Assembly: GCA_020025825.1 (NCBI GenBank)
Contig: JAHHRL010000001.1
Span: 1 to 64,000 of the forward strand
Source of the DNA: Faecalibacterium sp.
Lineage (GTDB): Bacteria > Bacillota > Clostridia > Oscillospirales > Ruminococcaceae
Reading direction: 5' to 3'
Length of the DNA: 64,000 nucleotides
In this document: positions 17,458 through 25,025 of the stretch, piece after piece
How positions within the stretch are numbered: the stretch's first letter is position 1
Layout: each line of letters starts with the position of its first letter
The notes under the pieces: model-generated
What the model was told of the DNA's origin: nothing
Database searches by the model: none
What the model saw: only the letters and a program-made list of their open reading frames with translations
Made by a program: the position numbers and the translations under genes

Positions 17458-17599
17458 AAATGCGGCCTCCTTTATTGTTATCTGCGAAAAGCAAAGCTTT
17501 TATTGGATTGCCAAAGCAGCTGCAACACAGATATGTGTTTTATTTGCAGTTCTAAAAGTGTTGCAAAATGACGATTTATAGAAGATATTGCATCCGTCA

Positions 17600-17626
17600 T
17601 TAGCACTCTAATGCTTTGACTGCTAA
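17600..17626 (-). promoter_or_regulatory. CIRCE element (HrcA operator) of clpB
   Basis: TTAGCACTC-N9-GACTGCTAA read on the plus strand; the consensus is TTAGCACTC-N9-GAGTGCTAA, with a single mismatch. It starts directly after the -10 box of the clpB promoter. Confidence 0.9.
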
Positions 17627-17627
17627 C

Positions 17628-17656
17628 ATATTACAACCGACAATGCGGATTGTCAA
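17628..17656 (-). promoter_or_regulatory. clpB promoter
   Basis: Read leftward: TTGACA (17656-17651), 17-base spacer, TAATAT (17633-17628), abutting CIRCE. Confidence 0.85.
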
Positions 17657-17710
17657 TAGGGCTGGAAAAAGTTCACAGAAAGATAAAAATTGAGTAAAAG
17701 GCCGGACAAA

Positions 17711-17744
17711 ATAAAATCCCCCGGCAGCAGGTGCCGGGGGAAAA
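17711..17744 (-). terminator. Terminator of the FKBP-type lipoprotein gene
   Basis: CCCCCGGCA/TGCCGGGGG stem followed leftward by ATTTTATTTT. Confidence 0.85.
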
Positions 17745-17760
17745 TGCATCAAAGATTCAA

Positions 17761-18888
17761 TTAGGAAATAACCAGACCATCGGTCAGAAGCTTTAAGACC
17801 TGACGATTCATTACGTACTGGTTGACATAAGGCTGACCGTAGTTTTCCACGTAGCTGTCGTACTGTGCAGCCAAATTGGTGTCCAATTTGATGTCAGCAG
17901 CTTCTGCAACAGCCTGAACGGCCAGCTGCGTCTGCACAGCGTTCAGGATTGCTTCTTCGTTGTAAGCCAGCAGCTCGTCGATAGAAGAAAAATCACGTGC
18001 CTTCAGGAAGGTTTCCAAGTCTTGGTCAGCGTACTCAGCGTACTGGTTCAGGCTGGACAGATAACGGCAAACCATGTAGTCCAAAACGGGTTCGGGGGCG
18101 GTTTCGCCGTAGGTGCAGTGCTTTACCAGATAGTCCAGAACATAGTTTTCCTTGATGTTTTGTGCAACCATGTTGGAAACATAGTTCTTCAGCTGCTCCA
18201 CAGTGGAAACCTCATAGGTGGACTTTTCCAGATTCTGCTTGACCCAAGCATCGGTTAACTCCCAACCAAAGGAAATGTGGTTGATAGTTACAGAGAAAAC
18301 AGCCTCGGTGTTGGCCAGAACAATGGTGTTGCCGCTTGCATCGGTAGAATCACGATAACCTTCGGGGAAGGTTACGGTAATATCAAAAGTGTCGCCAACT
18401 TTATGGCCGACAATCTGGTCCTCGAAGCCGGGGATAAACTGGCCGCTGCCCAAAGTCAGGTCAGAGCCCATGCCGTTGGTGTTGCCGCCCATAAACTCTA
18501 CGCCGTCAACAGTGCCAACGTAGTCGATGTTTACAGTGTCGCCCAGTGCAGCAGCGGTGTACTGGCCAACGATAGAGTCCATGCCTACCTTGATAATATC
18601 ATCAGAGGGGGTCAGGTCGGCCTTTGAAGCGGGAATTGCCTTGTAGTCTTCCGGCAAAGTAACGTAATCTAATGCACGCACACCGGTAAAGAAGCCGGTT
18701 TCGTCAATGTTCTGGCTGTCGGTGTAGTCTTTGTAGTCGTAGAGGGAAGCTTCCTTAAAAGTGGAAGAAACGATAGCGCTGGTAGGTTCGGGAGATGCGG
18801 TGGGCTCTGCACTGCCAGAGGGTGCACTGCCGCAGCCGGCGCACAGAATGGCGATACTCAGTGCGGTACAAATCAATTTAAGTTTCAA
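17761..18888 (-). CDS. Trigger-factor-like FKBP-type prolyl isomerase lipoprotein
   Basis: A predicted extracytoplasmic folding factor of 375 residues. A lipoprotein signal peptide ends in the lipobox LCAGC (Cys at about 19), then a Ser/Pro/Thr-rich tether. An FKBP domain follows (about 110-205: GDTVNIDYVGTVDGVEF ... GSGQFIPGFEDQIVGHKVGDTFDITVTFPEGY), then an all-helical C-terminal part resembling the trigger-factor chaperone arms. Trigger factor proper is cytoplasmic and has an N-terminal ribosome-binding domain, absent here. The start is TTG with GGAGG seven bases upstream. A TATAAT -10 lies at 18954-18959. The gene stands alone. Confidence 0.88.
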   Translation of the reverse strand: MKLKLICTALSIAILCAGCGSAPSGSAEPTASPEPTSAIVSSTFKEASLYDYKDYTDSQNIDETGFFTGVRALDYVTLPEDYKAIPASKADLTPSDDIIKVGMDSIVGQYTAAALGDTVNIDYVGTVDGVEFMGGNTNGMGSDLTLGSGQFIPGFEDQIVGHKVGDTFDITVTFPEGYRDSTDASGNTIVLANTEAVFSVTINHISFGWELTDAWVKQNLEKSTYEVSTVEQLKNYVSNMVAQNIKENYVLDYLVKHCTYGETAPEPVLDYMVCRYLSSLNQYAEYADQDLETFLKARDFSSIDELLAYNEEAILNAVQTQLAVQAVAEAADIKLDTNLAAQYDSYVENYGQPYVNQYVMNRQVLKLLTDGLVIS

Positions 18889-19074
18889 GGGGATTCCTCC
18901 TGTATTTTAGGTTTACGGGCAGCAAAGTTGCATACCCAGCCAAATTAACTTCCATTATACGCTGATGTACAGTAAAAGAAAACCGGATTGGCAAAAAGAT
19001 ACAAAAATTTCACGGAGAAATACAGTGTATCACCGTTTTTTAATGCGAAGTATCTTGACCGTTCGCCAAAAGGT

Positions 19075-20139
19075 TTACAGCATCAGGTCGGCAAAGCCGC
19101 TGGACTGCTGTGTGGTTTTATCAGCAAAACACCAGAACGCTTCCACGTTCTCCAGACTTTCCACCAAAGCCAGACCTTCCTCCGGGGCCATGCAGAACAA
19201 ACCTGTAGACAGGCAGTCTGCCAAACCGGAATCCGAGGTCAGTACAGTAACGCTGCGGCAGTGGCGTGCAGGCTGTAAGGTGTCCGGGTCAATCAGATGA
19301 TGGTACTGTTCGCCGGCGGCATCGGTGAAGAAGCGCTGGTAGTCACCGCTGGTAACCATAGCCATGCCGCCCGGCAGCTGAATCGCAACAACATAGGAGC
19401 TGGTATTGCCCATTACAGAGGGATTCCACGGGTCTTCGATACCGGCAGTCCAAGGTGTATCGGGGGATTTTTCGCCAATGGCACGCAGATTGCCGCCAAC
19501 GCTAATCAGCGCACTGGTCAGGCCGCGTTCTTCCGCTGCACGAGCAACCATTTCGCAAGCGTAGCCCTTGCCGCAGCTGCCAACGTCCAAAGTCATGTTG
19601 GGGTCTGCAAAAAATACGGTTTGTTCCTGCTCATCAATAATGAGGTTGTTCATATTTGTGTAAGCAGAGGCTGCTTCCAATGCGGCAGTATCCGGCGGGG
19701 TGCCTACACCATCTTCGGCAGCATCTCGTGCATCGTGCCACAGTTTCAGCACACTGCCCATGGCGATGTTGTTTTGCCCCTGCGTAATGGTATATAAGTT
19801 TTTGGCCTCCACCAGCATATCAATAATGCGCTGGTCGACCTTTACAGGACCTTGTGCGGCAGTACGATTCAGCGTAGCCAGATTGGTAATGCCGTCGTAT
19901 TCATTATAAATGTCGTACAGCTTGTGGTACTCTGCCAAATCATCGTGCAGAGCCTTCATCTGTGCATCAAAACTTTCCTGACTGTCGCTATAGGCAATAA
20001 CAGTGGTAACGGTGTCAAATACATCGTAAAACACAGTGGAGTATCGCTGCGCAGATACATTGCTTTGCGGTTTGCCGCAGCCGACCAGCAGGCCTGCACA
20101 CAAAATACAAGTGAGTAATAATGCAATTATCTTTTTCAT
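19075..20139 (-). CDS. apbE: FAD:protein FMN transferase, lipoprotein (ApbE family)
   Basis: ApbE attaches FMN covalently to Thr residues of membrane or extracytoplasmic flavoproteins such as RnfG/NqrC. The 354 residues start with a lipoprotein signal (lipobox LVGC, about 18-21). The flavin/metal region DVGSCGKGYACEMVARA and the C-terminal SDSGLADCLSTGLF motif with Asp and Thr magnesium ligands are present. GGAAAGGAAG precedes the chosen ATG; a longer reading runs through a terminator and is rejected. No Rnf or other flavinylated substrate gene is in the window. Confidence 0.92.
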   Translation of the reverse strand: MKKIIALLLTCILCAGLLVGCGKPQSNVSAQRYSTVFYDVFDTVTTVIAYSDSQESFDAQMKALHDDLAEYHKLYDIYNEYDGITNLATLNRTAAQGPVKVDQRIIDMLVEAKNLYTITQGQNNIAMGSVLKLWHDARDAAEDGVGTPPDTAALEAASAYTNMNNLIIDEQEQTVFFADPNMTLDVGSCGKGYACEMVARAAEERGLTSALISVGGNLRAIGEKSPDTPWTAGIEDPWNPSVMGNTSSYVVAIQLPGGMAMVTSGDYQRFFTDAAGEQYHHLIDPDTLQPARHCRSVTVLTSDSGLADCLSTGLFCMAPEEGLALVESLENVEAFWCFADKTTQQSSGFADLML

Positions 20140-20156
20140 AGGCTTCCTTTCCAAAT

Positions 20157-20188
20157 AAAAAAGCCCCGGTTCTGTGAACCGAGGCGGA
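20157..20188 (-). terminator. Terminator of the small Pro/Thr-rich lipoprotein gene
   Basis: Read leftward, CCTCGGTTC pairs with GAACCGGGG around ACA and is followed by CTTTTTTATTT. It overlaps the leader of apbE. Confidence 0.8.
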
Positions 20189-20239
20189 CCACTTCTAGAG
20201 CATAGTGTACCCAAAAAGTGGAATAAGCGCAACTATTTA

Positions 20240-20545
20240 TTACATCATGTTTCGACGAGGAGCGGCAGTTGCATACGGGGCAGCACTGGATTCCGGCATA
20301 CTGCTGGTTTCAGGGGCCGGGTTGGAGCCGTGTGCGGTGCCGGGATTTGCAACATCGTTAGAATCAGCAGACTGGCCGGGTACAGTACTGGGCGTAGTGC
20401 CGGGAATGGTGCCCGGGGTCATGCTGGGAGATACGGTTGCAGTGGGGGTGGGCTTGTCGCTGGGGGCATCGTTGGAGCCCCAGCAGCCTGTTAGTGCAAA
20501 AGCCAGCACAACAACAAGCAACAGGCTGAATAAAGTCTTTTTCAT
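20240..20545 (-). CDS. Small Pro/Thr/Ser-rich lipoprotein, function unknown
   Basis: 101 residues: a hydrophobic signal peptide with lipobox LTGC (Cys at about 21), then a low-complexity tail rich in Pro, Thr, Ser and Gly with short repeats of the type TPGT-PGTTPST-PG. There is no recognisable domain. AAAGGAGATCC precedes the ATG. It is probably a surface-exposed, disordered lipoprotein, and coding is supported by the signal peptide, ribosome site and terminator. A small inverted repeat (AGCACTC/GAGTGCT, 20572-20591) lies in its leader. Confidence 0.7.
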   Translation of the reverse strand: MKKTLFSLLLVVVLAFALTGCWGSNDAPSDKPTPTATVSPSMTPGTIPGTTPSTVPGQSADSNDVANPGTAHGSNPAPETSSMPESSAAPYATAAPRRNMM

Positions 20546-20616
20546 AGTTGTGGATCTCCTTTCTTATCAACAGCACTCAGGTAAGAGTGCTATGTAAAAG
20601 GAAACCACATGGCAGG

Positions 20617-21021
20617 TTACTGCTGCTTTGCCTGATAGGCAGCATGTTCTTCTGCTAAATGCTCCAGCAAATAGCTGAATGCCCAGCGGCGGTTGCTGTC
20701 GGTTGCAATCGCCTTTAGCGGGGCATATACTTCCATCTGGCGGCATAGTGCCAATAACTGGTCGATTTGTTTTTCGGTAAAGTTTGCAAAAAGCAGGGCG
20801 GGGGTAGCGTCGGGCTGTTTGTTGGGCGCCTGATTGCGTCCGGCAGCGTCACCCAGCAGCTGCGCAACGGTGCAGCCGGTGTCTTCGGGGGTTACCGTTA
20901 CAATGCGCATACGGAATGCATCAGCGATACCATCCAGTTTGCCTCGGTCGCCTGTGTTAAGGTTCCAGGCGAGCAAAGTAGGTACGCCGGCGAATTGGTT
21001 GCGAGCAATATGTGCTTTCAT
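20617..21021 (-). CDS. DUF3783 domain protein
   Basis: 134 residues. The C-terminal half (ALLFANFTEKQIDQLLALCRQM ... LKAIATDSNRRWAFSYLLEHLAEEHAAY) matches what I know as DUF3783, a small Clostridia family of unknown function. The N-terminal half is a poorly conserved alpha/beta region. There is no signal peptide or metal motif, so it is predicted cytoplasmic. It is transcribed away from the ybaK-like gene. Confidence 0.7.
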   Translation of the reverse strand: MKAHIARNQFAGVPTLLAWNLNTGDRGKLDGIADAFRMRIVTVTPEDTGCTVAQLLGDAAGRNQAPNKQPDATPALLFANFTEKQIDQLLALCRQMEVYAPLKAIATDSNRRWAFSYLLEHLAEEHAAYQAKQQ

Positions 21022-21207
21022 AAGTATATCCCTTTCCGTGCGGAATATTCCGCCGTGTTTTATTCACGTATTTGTATTATACCCATTTTGGAAAGGGTAT
21101 GCCACAGTTAGTGCTGGAGAAAATACCGTAAAATTATGGCCAACAGCATTTTCTTTTATAATATATGGTGCTACAATGAAAAAAACAAAGAGGGAGCATA
21201 TTCAATT

Positions 21208-21702
21208 ATGGGAAAACAGGCAAAAACAAACGCAATGCGCTTTTTGGAAAGCTGCAAAGTAGATTATAAAGCATACGAATATCCCCACGAAGACGGCGTA
21301 GCGGTAGATGGCGTAACGGTAGCCAAAAGTATGGGCGAGGATGCAGCGCAGGTGTTTAAGACTTTGGTGACCCAAGGGGCTGACAAAAACTACTATGTTT
21401 TTGCTATCCCTGTTGCAGAGGAGCTGGACTTAAAGGCAGCGGCACGTGCAGTAGGGCAAAAAAGCGTTGCGCTGATTCCGGTGGCACAGCTTATAAAGGT
21501 AACGGGATATGTACGTGGCGGCTGCAGCCCTGTTGGCATGAAAAAGCATTTTGTAACGGTTTTTGATGCAAGTGTTTTGGAACAGGAAAAGGTTTTTGTT
21601 TCAGGCGGGCGCATTGGCACACAGGTTTGCTGTGCTCCCCAAGACCTTGTGCGGGCATCTCGTGCAACCACGGCGCAGTTGACGATGCATCGTGCAGAAT
21701 GA
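21208..21702 (+). CDS. ybaK: Cys-tRNA(Pro)/aminoacyl-tRNA deacylase, YbaK/EbsC family
   Basis: A trans-editing factor that hydrolyses mischarged Cys-tRNA(Pro). The 164 residues form a single YbaK domain: KTLVTQGADKNYYVFAIPVAEELDLKAAARAVGQKSVALIP carries the catalytic Lys near residue 51 and the Gly-rich end GGCSPVGMKK is present. AGAGGGAG precedes the ATG at 21208, and a -10-like TATAAT lies at 21157-21162. The upstream in-frame extension runs through the promoter and is rejected. It is a single gene, ending about 100 bases before the purE promoter. Confidence 0.93.
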   Translation: MGKQAKTNAMRFLESCKVDYKAYEYPHEDGVAVDGVTVAKSMGEDAAQVFKTLVTQGADKNYYVFAIPVAEELDLKAAARAVGQKSVALIPVAQLIKVTGYVRGGCSPVGMKKHFVTVFDASVLEQEKVFVSGGRIGTQVCCAPQDLVRASRATTAQLTMHRAE

Positions 21703-21807
21703 CGGCATAAGTATTACTTATATACGTATGTTGTGGTAAATATAGACAAAAAGCGTGTGGGCGTTTTCGACAGAAAAGACACTTGGCTGAAAATGTTTTT
21801 TAGGTCT

Positions 21808-21835
21808 TTGCAAAAGTAAAAATATGACGTAAAAT
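21808..21835 (+). promoter_or_regulatory. Candidate promoter of the purine operon
   Basis: TTGCAA (21808-21813), 16-base spacer, TAAAAT (21830-21835). The predicted start near 21842 gives a leader of about 190 bases before purE. Confidence 0.5.
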
Positions 21836-21871
21836 TGAAGTGTATTGGAAAGTGACAGCGGAGGATTTGCC

Positions 21872-21967
21872 ATGCATAGCAAGGGATTCAACACAGAGCG
21901 TTATGTGTTCTATACCATGTCTAACGGGCATTTTGTACCCTTTCACGCCATTTTTAGAAAAAAATGA
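21872..21967 (+). CDS. Small 31-codon ORF in the purE leader (possible leader peptide)
   Basis: An ATG at 21872 is preceded, seven bases away, by a perfect GGAGG (21860-21864). The 31-residue product begins MHSKGFNTERYVFYTM and ends in basic residues. It is rich in aromatic residues (five Phe, two Tyr) and has three His. The stop is TGA, eight bases before the terminator stem that precedes purE. This geometry fits a translated leader controlling transcription into the operon, but there is no run of one amino-acid codon. It resembles no peptide I know. Confidence 0.45.
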   Translation: MHSKGFNTERYVFYTMSNGHFVPFHAIFRKK

Positions 21968-21974
21968 AGACCAA

Positions 21975-22012
21975 AGGCCGTGGTGTGGGTGCATCACAGC
22001 CTTTTTTGTTTG
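21975..22012 (+). terminator. Terminator/attenuator in front of purE
   Basis: GGCCGTGGTG pairs with CATCACAGCC (with G-U pairs) around TGGGTG, followed by TTTTTTG. It lies inside the leader, about 20 bases before the purE ribosome site, so transcription must pass it to reach the operon. Confidence 0.75.
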
Positions 22013-22030
22013 AAAAAGGAGGATTCTGCT

Positions 22031-22531
22031 ATGGTTCGTAAAGTAGCTGTTATCATGGGTTCGGATAGTGACTGGCCGGTTGTAAAGGGTGCTTGTGCAC
22101 AGCTCAAGGCTTTGGATATCCCGTTTGAGGCACATATCCTGAGCGCACACCGTACACCTGCTGCAGCCGCAGCTTTTGCACAAAACGCAAAGAAAAACGG
22201 CTTTGGTGTTATTTTGTGCGCAGCAGGCATGGCAGCACATTTGGCTGGTGCCTTTGCTGCAAACACTACACTGCCTGTTATCGGTATCCCCATGAAGGGC
22301 GGCGCAATGGACGGCATGGACGCAATGCTGGCTACTGTGCAGATGCCCACAGGTATCCCGGTGGCTACTGTTGCGCTGAACGGCGCAAAGAACGCTGCCT
22401 GGCTGGCTGCTGAAATCCTGGCACTGGGCGATGCAGAATTGGATGCAAAGCTGGAAGCAGCACGTGTGGATATGGAAAAGCAGATTGAGGATAAGGAAGC
22501 TAAGTTGCAGGCAGAAGCCGCAGCTCTGTAA
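22031..22531 (+). CDS. purE: N5-carboxyaminoimidazole ribonucleotide mutase
   Basis: Purine pathway enzyme making CAIR. At 166 residues it is a class I (bacterial) PurE by length and by the motifs GSDSDWPV, SAHRTP and the GMAAHLAGAFAA loop. AAAGGAGG precedes the ATG. It is first in the operon, 19 bases after the attenuator-like hairpin. A PurK partner is not in the window. Class I enzymes normally use N5-CAIR from PurK; in its absence PurE could take CO2 and AIR directly. Confidence 0.96.
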   Translation: MVRKVAVIMGSDSDWPVVKGACAQLKALDIPFEAHILSAHRTPAAAAAFAQNAKKNGFGVILCAAGMAAHLAGAFAANTTLPVIGIPMKGGAMDGMDAMLATVQMPTGIPVATVALNGAKNAAWLAAEILALGDAELDAKLEAARVDMEKQIEDKEAKLQAEAAAL

Positions 22532-22561
22532 TAAAGGACGGAAATATAAGGAGGAACCATC

Positions 22562-23599
22562 ATGGAAAAAAGTTATTCTGCAAGCTACGCCGCCGCAGGC
22601 GTTGATATCACCGCAGGTTACGAAGGCGTTCGCCTAATGAAAAAGCACGTGGCCCGCACCATGATTCCTGGTGTGGTTTCCGACATTGGCGGATTTGGCG
22701 GTTTGTTTACCCCTGACCTGACCGGCATGACCGAGCCTACCTTGGTTTCCGGTACGGATGGTGTTGGCACAAAGCAGCGTATTGCGCAGCTGATGGATAA
22801 GCACGACACTGTGGGTATTGACTGTGTAGCAATGTGCGTAAACGATATTGTTTGCTGCGGTGCAAAGCCCATTTTGTTCTTGGATTACATCGCAATCGGC
22901 AAAAATGAGCCGGAAAAGGTTGCAACTCTGGTTTCCGGTGTTGCTGAGGGCTGTGTGCAGGCAGGCTGTGCCCTGATTGGCGGCGAAACTGCTGAGCACC
23001 CCGGCACTATGGAGGCAAACGATTACGACTTGGCTGGCTTCTCCGTTGGTATCGTGGACAAATCCAAGGTGCTGGACCAGAACAAGATGAAGCCCGGCGA
23101 TGTGATTTTGGCTTTGCCCTCCAGCGGCTGCCACTCCAATGGCTTCTCTTTGGTGCGCAAGGTATTTGATGTGGAAAATACCGACCTGAACCAGTACTAC
23201 GAGGAGCTGGGCACCACTTTGGGCGAAGCACTGCTGACCCCCACCATTATTTATGTAAAGCCTGTTTTGGCAGCTATTGAGGCAGCAGAGGTACATGGCA
23301 TCAGCCACATCACCGGCGGCGGCTTCTACGAGAACCTGCCCCGCTGCATCCCCGACGGCTTGTGCGCAAAGATTCGCAAGGATGACATTAAGGTCCTGCC
23401 CATCTTCAAGCTGCTGCAGGAAAAGGGCAATATCCCTGAGCACGATATGTTCAACACCTTTAACATGGGTGTTGGCATGGCAATGATTGTAAGCCCCGAA
23501 ACTGCACAGGCTGCACAGGCTGCTTTGCAGGCAAACGGTGTAGACGCTTATGTACTGGGCGAAATCGTTGCAGGGGAAGAGAAGGTGGAGCTGTGCTAA
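22562..23599 (+). CDS. purM: Phosphoribosylformylglycinamidine cyclo-ligase (AIR synthetase)
   Basis: PurM closes the imidazole ring using ATP. The 345 residues show the family pattern: YAAAGVDITAGYEGVRLMK, TDGVGTKQRIA, CVAMCVNDIVCCGAKPIFFLDY-like core (here PILFLDYIA), GGETAEHPG and HITGGGFYENLPR. AGGAGG precedes the ATG. Its end overlaps the GTG start of purN by seven bases, implying translational coupling. Confidence 0.97.
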   Translation: MEKSYSASYAAAGVDITAGYEGVRLMKKHVARTMIPGVVSDIGGFGGLFTPDLTGMTEPTLVSGTDGVGTKQRIAQLMDKHDTVGIDCVAMCVNDIVCCGAKPILFLDYIAIGKNEPEKVATLVSGVAEGCVQAGCALIGGETAEHPGTMEANDYDLAGFSVGIVDKSKVLDQNKMKPGDVILALPSSGCHSNGFSLVRKVFDVENTDLNQYYEELGTTLGEALLTPTIIYVKPVLAAIEAAEVHGISHITGGGFYENLPRCIPDGLCAKIRKDDIKVLPIFKLLQEKGNIPEHDMFNTFNMGVGMAMIVSPETAQAAQAALQANGVDAYVLGEIVAGEEKVELC

Positions 23600-24186
23600 A
23601 CATTGCTGTATTGGTTTCCGGCGGCGGCACAAACCTGCAGGCAATTTTGGACAGTCAGGCTCGTGGCGAAAACCCCAACGGCCGTGTAACGCTGGTTGTA
23701 GCGTCTAAGCCGGGCGTGTATGCGCTGGAGCGTGCCGCAAATGCCGGTGTGGAAAGTGTGGTTGTATCCCGTAAAAATTACGAGGACAGCGCAGCATTTG
23801 ACGCAGCTCTGCTGGGTACGCTTCAGTCCCATCACATTGACTTGGTGGTTCTGGCCGGATTCCTGTCAGTGCTTGGCCCGTCTGTGGTGCAGGCTTACCC
23901 CAACCGCATTTTGAATGTGCACCCTGCGCTGATTCCCAGCTTTTGCGGCCCCGGTATGTACGGCCTGCACCCCCATGAGGCGGCGCTGGCACGTGGCTGC
24001 AAAGTTACCGGTGCAACCGTGCACTTTGTAAACGAAGAATGTGACGGCGGCCCGATTGTACTGCAAAAAGCAGTAGATATTTTGCCGGGCGATACGCCTG
24101 AAACCCTGCAAAAGCGTGTGATGATGGAGGCAGAGTGGAAGCTGCTGCCCAAGGCAATTCGCATGGTTTGCGACGGTGAGATTTAA
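23593..24186 (+). CDS. purN: Phosphoribosylglycinamide formyltransferase
   Basis: Folate-dependent GAR transformylase. The 197 residues start at a GTG overlapping the purM stop, with AGGTGGAG upstream. The N-terminal nucleotide motif VLVSGGGTNLQAIL, the catalytic Asn and His in RILNVHPALIPSF and the Asp in NEECDGGPIV are all present. The usual length is near 200. Confidence 0.96.
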   Translation: MLNIAVLVSGGGTNLQAILDSQARGENPNGRVTLVVASKPGVYALERAANAGVESVVVSRKNYEDSAAFDAALLGTLQSHHIDLVVLAGFLSVLGPSVVQAYPNRILNVHPALIPSFCGPGMYGLHPHEAALARGCKVTGATVHFVNEECDGGPIVLQKAVDILPGDTPETLQKRVMMEAEWKLLPKAIRMVCDGEI

Positions 24187-24221
24187 TAAAGCCAAGTAAC
24201 AAAACAAGAGGTTGTACAGAG

Positions 24222-24992
24222 ATGGAAAAAATTGATTTGTGCCAGTATTTAGCAAATAACGAATACCCCGGCCGTGGCATCGCCATTGCAAAATCCCCTG
24301 ATGCCAAGCAGATTTTTATCGGCTACTGGATTATGGGCCGCAGCGAAAACAGCCGCAACCGTGTGTTTGAGCCGGTGCCCGAACGTGGCGGAATCGAAAC
24401 CAAGGCAGCAAACCCCGCTAAGCTGGAGGACCCCAGCCTGATTATTTACAATCCCGTTTTGACACTGGGCAAAACCCATATTGTAACAAACGGTGACCAG
24501 ACGGATACCGTCTATGACCTGATGAGCCAGGGCAAGAGCTTTGAAGAAGCTTTGCGCACCCGTACCTTTGAGCCTGATGCACCTAACTACACCCCCCGTA
24601 TTTCCGGCATTGTATATGCGGACGGTGCCTATCAGCTGAGCATTTTGAAGTCTGCGGACGGCAACGGCGAAAGCGTACAGCGTTACTTCTTTGATTATAT
24701 GCAGCCTGTTGCAGGTGAGGGCCGCTTCATCAGCACATACAAGTGCAATGGCAACCCTATCCCCAGCTTTGAGGGCGAGCCCATTCGTTTTGCTTGCCCC
24801 AAAACCATCAATGAGTTTGCTAAGGGCATTTGGGAGAGCCTGAACGAGGAAAACAAGGTCAGCTTCTTTGCACGTGTAATCGACTTGGAAAGCGGCGAAA
24901 GCGGCGATATGATTTACAACAAGTACAGTGCAGTGGAAAGCGATTTGGACGACCCCGAAGAACCCGAACTGCTGCCTGAGGAAATGGCTTGA
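24222..24992 (+). CDS. purO: PurO-type IMP cyclohydrolase
   Basis: Predicted to cyclise FAICAR to IMP, the last step of purine synthesis. The 256 residues belong to the IMP_cyclohyd (PurO-like) family known from archaea and also found in Clostridia: YPGRGIAIAKSPDAKQIFIGYWIMGRSENSRNRVF is the signature start, and NYTPRISGIV follows. No PurH cyclohydrolase domain (N-terminal MGS-like fold) occurs here. The next gene supplies the preceding step, so together the two replace bifunctional PurH. The C-terminal tail is acidic. Confidence 0.9.
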   Translation: MEKIDLCQYLANNEYPGRGIAIAKSPDAKQIFIGYWIMGRSENSRNRVFEPVPERGGIETKAANPAKLEDPSLIIYNPVLTLGKTHIVTNGDQTDTVYDLMSQGKSFEEALRTRTFEPDAPNYTPRISGIVYADGAYQLSILKSADGNGESVQRYFFDYMQPVAGEGRFISTYKCNGNPIPSFEGEPIRFACPKTINEFAKGIWESLNEENKVSFFARVIDLESGESGDMIYNKYSAVESDLDDPEEPELLPEEMA

Positions 24993-25025
24993 TTGCGTTT
25001 GTGCGATAGAAAGGAAGTTAGCGTT

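Noticed and set aside
20572..20591. AGCACTC/GAGTGCT repeat resembling a CIRCE element
   Set aside because: The spacer is 6 bases, not 9, and the outer bases differ, so HrcA binding is unlikely.
21840..21975. Purine, PRPP, ZTP or THF riboswitch in the purE leader
   Set aside because: None of the conserved sequence blocks of these classes could be found by eye, so only an attenuator-like leader is reported.
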